Below are positions 23,001 to 25,779 of a DNA stretch of 25,779 bases, piece after piece. The position numbers were made by a program, and so were the translations under genes. This DNA is from Chara braunii. Lineage: Eukaryota; Streptophyta; Charophyceae; Charales; Characeae. Under the pieces are notes generated by a model. It saw only the letters and a program-made list of their open reading frames with translations, was not told the DNA's origin and did no database searches. Within the stretch, counting starts at the first letter, position 1, and every line of letters begins with the position of its first letter. Location of the stretch: positions 4,373,591 through 4,399,369 of the forward strand of contig BFEA01000048.1 of the NCBI GenBank assembly GCA_003427395.1. The letters are read 5' to 3'.

Positions 23001-24382
23001 TGAAGACACTTAAAGATAGTAAGGAACAAAACGCTGCAATGAGTAGTATCTATCAAACACACAATCAGTATACGCAATTGACCAGCTTCAAGTATGGCCA
23101 TGGAATTCCGATTTGCATTCATTATCACCAAGCGGTCTGGACAGGATCGCCGGTTCACAAAGATCATTGGTTACCAGGAAATAAGGAATCATGACCGCAA
23201 CGAGTGCCAAGGCACGATGTGCCAGATTGACTAAGTGACCAGGGCTGCTGGTTGACCACGGCAAAAGGAAGAAAAGGCTGCAACCAGTAGGTCCAGTACT
23301 GAATCAGGATCGCTGGTTGACCAGGGTCACTGGTTGACGAGGAGAAAAGAAGAAAAAGTGTACCGCAACTTGTTGACCAGGATCACTAGTTGACCACAAG
23401 GAACAAAAGGTTGGACTTTTAACCAGTTGACACGATGGCGCGTTGACCAGGAGAAAAAGAACAAGGAGGGTGCAACAACTGGGATAGAAAGCACAATCAC
23501 TACCCTCTTCACCCGAATAGAACGCCTGGTCATTATGGCCGTATTTGGGGCAACTTTCAGGCCAGATGGAGTGATAATGACCAGGCAAATTTATTCGGGT
23601 TAAGACGGTAGCTGACTACGACAAAATGAAGACTTAACCCGGGATACAGGGCTCAACAGCAGGCGCAACTTTCATCCATACCCTGACCAGTCTGCCGGTC
23701 GACACAATCTGGATGAAAGAACATGCCAGAGAGACCTGCCTTCCCCTGATGAAGAGCAAAGAATGTTGAGAAACACATGACATCAACAGAGTTTATCACA
23801 AGTTTCTTTGATTCGACATCATTTGCTGATGACAGTCTCATAAGCCCTGTGTGTTCACTCGGGGCACGACCATCTGTTTTGACAAAAAGATCCAGAGACT
23901 CAATACCGGACAGACTGCACTCCAAGTGCAATTCATTCCCGATAAGCCCCGAATGTTCACTCGAGGCAACGATAATCTGTTTTCATAACAACATCCAGAG
24001 ATCAGTACTGCACAGACTGCACTCCGAGTGCAGCCCATTCCGGGTAACGTGACAAAGCAAGTCGAGACGACTACGCTGCAGGAATTCCCCAGAAGGGAGC
24101 CATCATCAAGACCTCCCAAGAGCTGTTTGCAAGGATCTTGACGTCGACCCCCCCTCCCCCACGCCCACACACCCTCGTGTGTCAAATGCATATAAGTTAT
24201 TGATGCTTCCCAATCTCTCCATCCATGTGCACGCAGCATCAGCAAATTAGTCCCTGCCAGACAGCAAACACAGCAAGACATGACCCACCCACCTGCTCAA
24301 GAATGCGCGGAAGTACTTCACTCTTGTACATATCCAGATCCACTCCTTCCAGCTGGCTCAGCACTAACAGGTTCTTCCCTAC
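2808..24382 (-). CDS. VPS35: VPS35, retromer core subunit (partial gene, 8 internal exons)
   Basis: VPS35 is the alpha-solenoid scaffold of the retromer (VPS26-VPS29-VPS35), which recycles cargo such as vacuolar sorting receptors from endosomes. Eight minus-strand exons (24382-24293, 22439-22317, 21236-21162, 16172-16113, 14133-14017, 10174-9935, 5702-5634, 2897-2808) join into 288 residues that follow the plant VPS35 order without gaps; I align them from memory to roughly residues 220-520 of a protein of about 790. Diagnostic stretches are [79 protein letters not shown] and DPEEMFK. The N-terminal VPS26-binding PRLYL region and the C-terminal VPS29-binding half lie outside the window. Every intron is GT-AG and phase 0, and no frame break occurs, so the gene looks functional. 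Introns are 1853, 1080, 4989, 1979, 3842, 4232 and 2736 bp and loaded with transposons. Promoter and polyadenylation site are not in the window. Confidence 0.95.
3589..3848 (+). repeat. 94-bp tandem repeat, nearly 3 copies
   Basis: Copies begin near 3591, 3685 and 3780. Each contains accccaacc, a C run, ttccttccgaatcacaaccc or close variants, and the first two end ctaaggggtat. Confidence 0.88.
4133..4242 (+). other. tRNA-like segment with opposed B-box-like cores
   Basis: gagctcgaatcctg at 4184-4197 on the plus strand and caggttcaagcccc (minus strand, about 4226-4239) both resemble B-boxes; tggctgaacgc at about 4139 may be a degenerate A-box. Another minus-strand core, aagttcgaatcccgac, lies near 4398-4413. 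No foldable tRNA was found. Confidence 0.3.
5071..5140 (+). repeat. 31-bp tandem repeat, about 2.3 copies
   Basis: Units starting ctttcag at 5071, 5102 and 5133 contain ctgtagcagctacgacctt. Further gctacgacc variants continue to about 5180. Confidence 0.88.
5634..5702 (-). CDS. VPS35: VPS35 exon g
   Basis: Twenty-three codons, [15 protein letters not shown] then PDAPPFEE, continuing AEK of the previous exon exactly as plant VPS35 does (AEKVEALFELIK). Acceptor CTGATCAG, donor GTCAGT (less common at position 3). The last few residues sit in the variable acidic loop, so the donor could in principle shift by a codon or two; the phase-0 GT used here fits the next exon. Confidence 0.9.
6579..6850 (+). 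repeat. Minisatellite, 5 copies of cacctatgtatg unit
   Basis: The core cctatgtatg lies at 6581, 6626, 6693, 6743 and 6804 (spacings 45, 67, 50, 61). Copies alternate with cccacatgaaacct and taagcgccca blocks, so the array varies in module content. Confidence 0.9.
7215..7303. mobile_element. Small MITE, GGGCATACTC family, copy 3 (89 bp, shortened)
   Basis: Right end is the perfect complement of GGGCATACTC (7294-7303); left end GGCCACACTC is diverged. The interior gaactttgctggatgcatct followed by gtaattac and ccagatat aligns with copy 1 but lacks its second half. Confidence 0.68.
8570..8671 (+). repeat. 33-37-bp tandem repeat, 3 copies
   Basis: aaacactaaaa recurs at about 8574, 8611 and 8644 with following gcaaaag and ggggg segments. 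Confidence 0.85.
8673..8872 (+). repeat. 100-bp A-rich tandem repeat, 2 copies
   Basis: Copies 8673-8772 and 8773-8872 share gcaaccaaaa, a poly-A run, gctggaagaa and gaaagaaagaaaaagaaaaa. A third ccttaag start follows at 8873. Open frames on either strand here are lysine or phenylalanine low-complexity artefacts. Confidence 0.88.
8984..9735. mobile_element. hAT-like non-autonomous element 1 (752 bp)
   Basis: Flanked by a perfect 8-bp direct repeat attatttg (8976-8983 and 9736-9743). Termini are CAGGGTTGCC on the left and, inverted, AAGGGTTGCC on the right. An 8-bp duplication with CAGGG-type ends is typical of the hAT superfamily; assignment to hAT rather than another 8-bp family is inference. 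The arms are dense in GTTCGG and its complement CCGAAC (about five on the left, four on the right). No transposase frame is present. The segment near 9110-9230 is shared with element 2 in this window. The interior has a diverged direct duplication offset by about 202 bp. Confidence 0.88.
9253..9590 (+). repeat. Internal direct duplication in hAT-like element 1
   Basis: Two copies, about 9253-9395 and 9455-9590, share tttgacacc.ccatcttt, gatttttNatttttttt and cttgaaaatt-type segments, clearly diverged. It suggests the element's interior was duplicated before or after insertion. Confidence 0.75.
9935..10174 (-). CDS. VPS35: VPS35 exon f
   Basis: Eighty codons, the longest exon here, from [15 protein letters not shown] through [35 protein letters not shown] and [14 protein letters not shown] to NDAEK. 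Family matches are [19 protein letters not shown] and IVRSIMKN. Acceptor TTTTAACAG, donor GTGAGA, phase 0 at both ends. Confidence 0.95.
10372..10515. mobile_element. Small MITE, GGGCATACTC family, copy 1 (144 bp)
   Basis: Perfect inverted ends: AGGGCATACTCA at the left and its complement at the right (10371-10382, 10505-10516). The interior shares ctttcctaaatgtatctg and agtcct segments with the copy at 20068. A possible 3-bp duplication is tta/ttg, imperfect, so superfamily is left open (PIF/Harbinger-like is possible). Confidence 0.8.
10637..10808 (+). repeat. 87-bp tandem repeat, 2 copies
   Basis: Copies start catcgcac at 10637 and 10724 and share attgatgcaccatgcatctg followed by gacag and gtcaagtgcatgcaagcaca. 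Confidence 0.92.
10973..11030 (-). repeat. Dispersed repeat, copy A
   Basis: Resembles 20783-20840 over about 58 bp: both have catg.cccctg, gcaag, a variant of acatgcataaatcgagaaat and tccNNaat. It runs into the sequence gap, so its full extent is unknown. Confidence 0.6.
11036..11790. other. Assembly gap (755 N)
   Basis: A run of unknown bases in VPS35 intron 5, bordered by poly-T on the left and a tetranucleotide array on the right. Its true length may differ from 755. Confidence 0.99.
11791..11882 (+). repeat. (CAGA)23 microsatellite at the gap edge
   Basis: Uninterrupted cagacaga to about 11882, starting directly at the gap, so the array is probably longer than shown. Open frames through it and the N run are meaningless. 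Confidence 0.97.
12011..12348. mobile_element. Foldback element with tRNA-like arms
   Basis: Nested inverted repeat: outer arms 12011-12082 and 12286-12348 share gaattcaggtctgtg and gttatgggt in opposite orientation; inner arms 12121-12141 and 12202-12219 share caccacatg-type sequence. Read outward-in, each outer arm looks like a degenerate tRNA half, with a CCCATAA loop and a TTCAAATCC B-box-like core. It could be two SINE-like copies inserted head to head, or a single foldback element. Confidence 0.6.
13221..13345 (+). repeat. Left inverted arm of hAT-like element 2
   Basis: Pairs with 13480-13600 in inverted orientation: both contain ctatgttatgcagaaaaata followed by caacttttgcctc, then atcgaaattc. 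A run of 23 bases is identical between the arms. Confidence 0.9.
13480..13600 (-). repeat. Right inverted arm of hAT-like element 2
   Basis: Inverted partner of 13221-13345. Between the arms (13346-13479) lies an AT-rich segment followed by a GC-rich palindrome-like stretch containing cccggccggg. Confidence 0.9.
14017..14133 (-). CDS. VPS35: VPS35 exon e
   Basis: Thirty-nine codons from [17 protein letters not shown] to EYVDQVL, matching VIEAQ.DMPI..AVTLY...DYADQVL of plant VPS35. The donor is GTGAGT; the acceptor CATGTGGAAG has a weak polypyrimidine tract directly before the AG, with pyrimidines further upstream. Both ends are phase 0. Confidence 0.93.
14321..14395 (+). repeat. (GT)n-(GA)n compound microsatellite
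   Basis: About 29 GT units followed by gagagagacagagagag. Confidence 0.97.
14439..14512 (+). repeat. 29-bp G-rich direct repeat
   Basis: gaggggctaagtgggagaga occurs near 14439 and 14468, followed by gaggggaggggg. Several runs of three or more G on the plus strand could form a quadruplex. Confidence 0.75.
15211..15560 (+). repeat. 350-bp pyrimidine-rich tract
   Basis: Dominated by tcctcc and ctcctcg-type words with very few purines. Because it lacks stop codons it opens all three plus-strand frames at once, giving false proline/serine/leucine proteins. Confidence 0.88.
16113..16172 (-). CDS. VPS35: VPS35 exon d
   Basis: A 20-codon exon, [20 protein letters not shown], equivalent to the plant VLPEFLQVEAF.KLN.AIGK segment. 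It is flanked by TTGTTAG and GTATGTG and is phase 0 at both ends. Too short to be found by open-frame length alone; it was located by asking what must lie between exons c and e. It begins 101 bp downstream (in transcription) of the end of a chromovirus LTR. Confidence 0.92.
16966..17055. repeat. (TC)45 microsatellite inside the LTR
   Basis: About 90 bp of uninterrupted TC on the plus strand, GA on the coding strand of the element. Located downstream of the LTR TATA box. Confidence 0.97.
17266..17273 (-). promoter_or_regulatory. Putative TATA box of the LTR promoter
   Basis: TATATAGG on the minus strand, about 340 bp inside the LTR and downstream of the U3 repeats. The position is right for an LTR promoter; transcription would start about 25-30 bp lower. 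Sequence motif only, no expression evidence. Confidence 0.5.
17456..17590 (-). repeat. U3 tandem repeats in the LTR
   Basis: Two and a half degenerate copies (period about 37-46 bp) containing aggct..aaaacgacacagg and tgtaggccctt. They lie upstream of the LTR TATA box, where enhancer repeats are commonly found; that role is inferred. Confidence 0.7.
17612..17624 (-). other. Polypurine tract of the chromovirus
   Basis: AAGGAGGGGGGGG on the minus strand, directly abutting the TG of the LTR. In LTR retrotransposons this tract primes plus-strand DNA synthesis; its position between the pol stop and the LTR confirms which LTR this is. Confidence 0.88.
17623..18925 (-). pseudogene. Decayed Ty3/gypsy pol 3' part: integrase plus chromodomain
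   Basis: In order: [11 protein letters not shown] (end of the zinc-binding region, about 18915-18880), [14 protein letters not shown], the core with [16 protein letters not shown] (first catalytic Asp), IVCDRGTRF (second Asp), [10 protein letters not shown] followed by MERAHKT (catalytic Glu), then [27 protein letters not shown] and [12 protein letters not shown]. The tail [18 protein letters not shown] with VLAHYERKM resembles a chromodomain, which marks a chromovirus. In-frame stops lie at 18868-18866, 18742-18740, 18484-18482 and 18106-18104, with frame changes near 18884 and 17920. The final stop at 17625-17623 overlaps the polypurine tract, as in many elements of this type. It is a fossil, not an expressed integrase. 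Confidence 0.9.
20068..20194. mobile_element. Small MITE, GGGCATACTC family, copy 2 (127 bp)
   Basis: Ends GGGCATACTC (20068-20077) and its complement (20185-20194). The right half has aaaaaagtcct before the terminus as in copy 1, and a central cgcatctgg..gcaattat segment. The target duplication is unclear. Confidence 0.8.
20783..20840 (-). repeat. Dispersed repeat, copy B
   Basis: Second copy of the 10973-11030 repeat. It sits in the open stretch that follows exon c, in intron 3. Confidence 0.6.
21162..21236 (-). CDS. VPS35: VPS35 exon c
   Basis: Twenty-five codons, [20 protein letters not shown] then QAYPD. The family has PSVDIKTVLSQLM.RLSNYA at this place. The acceptor is TGCCACAG and the donor a perfect GTAAGT, both phase 0. 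The intron that follows stays open in the same frame for about 480 nt, so reading straight through gives a misleadingly long open frame. Confidence 0.94.
21237..22316 (-). other. VPS35 intron 2
   Basis: 1080-bp GT-AG intron between exons b and c. It carries a same-strand open frame of 128 codons at 21822-22208 that is not VPS35, described separately. Otherwise nothing recognisable. Confidence 0.85.
21822..22208 (-). other. Unrecognised 128-codon open frame in VPS35 intron 2
   Basis: Same strand as VPS35, starting [20 protein letters not shown] and ending [12 protein letters not shown]. Composition is balanced and not repetitive, which is unusual for this window. No known domain is recognised and it does not match any VPS35 segment; exons b and c join without it. 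It may be a transposon or organelle-derived fragment, a nested gene piece, or chance. The 19-bp segment at 21880-21898 recurs once (18/19) at 16017-16035. Confidence 0.25.
22317..22439 (-). CDS. VPS35: VPS35 exon b
   Basis: Forty-one codons starting [15 protein letters not shown] and ending LLGACPQLQ. This is the most conserved block in the window, near-identical in plants and animals (QVFPD.FHLQTL). The acceptor is TTTTCAG and the donor GTGCGT, both phase 0. The codon after exon a (LEQ) continues directly into VVNC, as in the family. Confidence 0.96.
22721..22760 (+). other. tRNA-like 5' half (A-box), truncated
   Basis: cctggctcagttggtacacc matches the D-arm/A-box of tRNAs, followed by gactgttagttt resembling an Asn-type anticodon loop. 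The anticodon stem does not pair and no T-arm follows, so this is at most a tRNA fragment or a SINE head. Confidence 0.35.
23078..23450 (+). repeat. Cluster of TTGACC-type motifs
   Basis: ttgac occurs at 23078, 23227, 23252, 23317, 23334, 23373, 23390, 23427 and 23443, most as ttgaccag or ttgacca, alternating with gaagaaaa-type purine segments. Looks like a degenerate minisatellite; the word also matches the WRKY W-box. Confidence 0.7.
23512..23602. repeat. Imperfect 26-bp hairpin
   Basis: acccgaatagaa with cgcctggtcattat at 23512-23537 is the inverted partner of ataatgaccaggc with ttattcgggt at 23575-23602, loop about 38 nt. May be a remnant of a small inverted-repeat element. Confidence 0.8.
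23843..24045 (+). repeat. 101-bp tandem repeat, 2 copies
   Basis: Copies from 23843 and 23944 share tgttcactcg, atctgtttt, catccagaga or variants and cagactgcactcc. The second copy carries the near-palindrome ctgcactccgagtgcag. Confidence 0.9.
24293..24382 (-). CDS. VPS35: VPS35 exon a (first in window)
   Basis: Thirty codons, beginning [13 protein letters not shown] and ending VLPRILEQ, matching the VPS35 segment that precedes the VVNC block. The acceptor reads GGTGGCAG and the donor GTGGGT; both ends are phase 0. The preceding exon, expected to encode the NKLWVRMQHQ region, was not found between here and the window end, so it must lie further upstream. Confidence 0.93.
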
Positions 24383-25779
24383 CTGCCACCATACAGCAGC
24401 AGGTCCTCAACCACTTATCAACGATGACACCGATAACAATTCAATATGACACTGACGAAAATACAATGTGACACTGATGGCGATTCAACATAAAACTGCT
24501 GACAGCTCAATAGAGTTGGCGGGTTAGCGGGTGCTGCAAGGTTGAAAGTAGGCAATCGTCACAACTGCCGGGCGGCCTTCTCCAATTGACCGGAAGCAGA
24601 GGATTTCCAAGTAGGAAACAACGCAAAACATCAATAAAGAAGGTTTTTTCCGTGTTCCCAGCGAAAAGTGGGAATCGCCAAAAGACACCAACAACTGGCA
24701 AAGTCTCACAATTCATCAAAACTCTATCATTTCTTGAGCACACACAAAACGACGTCAAATTGCTGACAGTCCTAAAGACCAGAACACATTACACTACAAC
24801 ATACTATCCGCACATTACCTTTATTCTTACCTACCATTGAACATACGGCCATTATATCTGAATTTTGGCTGCCTTTCAGTCTAGTTACAGATACAATGAC
24901 CATGTTTTCTATTTGGGGGAAGACAAAGTATTTACACAAGATACCAGTTTCGCCGCAGTGCCAGTTGCATCTCAAGAGTTATGTGCGAAAGACTTCAAAT
25001 GAGGGCGAGTTATGTAAGAAAGACCTCAAATGAGGGCAACACGCTCTTGCTAGTCATCATGCGTGTTCCTTAGCGATGCCTACCCTACAACTCATCATAA
25101 CAGTATCGCGAATAGCACTTCTGAACAGAGTGCTCTACAGACCTTGGGAGCACTTTAGATGTTCCTCAACTTGCAGCCTTAACAAACAGAGCTATGTGCA
25201 GGAAGAATGGTACTCTTTAAAAAGAGAAAAGCACATACTCTAGGAAGGGTGGAAGGAAATCCCTGCACAGAGGACGAGATCGAAGAAAGGTTATGAGAAT
25301 GAACAACATGCCTGATGCAGTACCCTCTTACAATCGAAAGCTTCTTTTTTGTTCTTTTTTGTTCCTTTTTGTTCTCTTTTGTTTTCTTTTGTTCTTTTTC
25401 GTTCTTTTTTGTTCTTTTTTGTTTGTTCTTTTTTGTTCTTATTTGTCAAGATTCAGTCATCTTATAATCAAAACCTTGCGACAGATGTTGAACGTAACTG
25501 CGCAAAAAAAAGGAAGCAAATGGACAGCCGCTGAATAACATAATACCATTTTTCAGAGGCAAGCCAACCACAACACCATACATATATATTGACTAGATAT
25601 AGTCAAAAAATATGATATATATTGTCACATTGTGAATCAGAGCGCAAAAAAGGGAAAAGAAAAAAGGAAAAGGAAAAAAGGGAAAGGGAAGGAGGTAAGG
25701 AAAGCTCCACCTGTTCATAACCTCTTACGTACAAGGCCAGCCACGTGGATGACAGGTTGAGCGCTGGCTGCCCCCATCC
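24383..25779. other. Upstream intron flank of VPS35
   Basis: About 1.4 kb upstream of exon a, presumed to be the 3' part of the preceding intron because exon a starts at a splice acceptor. It holds a period-10 T-rich minisatellite near 25341-25442 and purine-rich sequence at 25646-25700. No recognisable exon or transposon was seen. Confidence 0.6.
25341..25442 (+). repeat. Period-10 T-rich minisatellite (gttctttttt)
   Basis: About ten units in almost perfect 10-bp register, varying by single T/C changes and one insertion. Confidence 0.95.

Larger units (their letters stand above)
22440..24292 (-). other. VPS35 intron 1
   Basis: 1853-bp GT-AG intron between exons a and b. It contains a two-copy 101-bp tandem repeat, an imperfect 26-bp hairpin at 23512-23602, a cluster of TTGAC motifs at 23078-23450 and a tRNA-like A-box segment near 22721-22760. 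Confidence 0.85.

Overview
The window is eukaryotic, almost certainly from a streptophyte (green plant lineage). The only host gene I can support is a broken series of eight minus-strand exons. Joined in order of transcription, they read as 288 consecutive residues of the central part of VPS35, the scaffold subunit of retromer. The protein is plant-like (for example [38 protein letters not shown]). The introns are very long (about 1.1 to 5.0 kb) and full of repeats, and the gene runs off both ends of the window. Very long introns, TE load and microsatellites fit a charophyte alga such as Chara; that organism guess is inference, not proof.

Layout, from high to low coordinates (direction of transcription): upstream intron flank 25779-24383; exon a 24382-24293; intron 1 with tandem repeats and a TTGACC cluster; exon b 22439-22317; intron 2 with an unexplained 128-codon open frame; exon c 21236-21162; intron 3, about 5 kb, holding a small MITE and the 3' half of a decayed Ty3/gypsy chromovirus with its complete 1338-bp 3' LTR; exon d 16172-16113; intron 4 with a long pyrimidine tract and a (GT)n; exon e 14133-14017; intron 5 with a hAT-like element, a foldback element, a sequence gap and another MITE; exon f 10174-9935; intron 6 with a second hAT-like element, a third small MITE and several minisatellites; exon g 5702-5634; intron 7; exon h 2897-2808; then about 2.8 kb of presumed next intron ending in a period-10 minisatellite.

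All eight exons are flanked by AG/GT, are exact multiples of three and start and end in phase 0. Coding sequence is 864 nt of 21.6 kb. The most interesting non-gene content is transposon biology. Two related non-autonomous elements with 8-bp target duplications share a core but carry different subterminal motifs (GTTCGG type against CCGGACA type). A three-copy small MITE family ends in GGGCATACTC. A sense-oriented chromovirus LTR sits 101 bp upstream of a constitutive-looking exon. No rRNA, convincing intact tRNA, CRISPR array or prokaryotic feature was seen.
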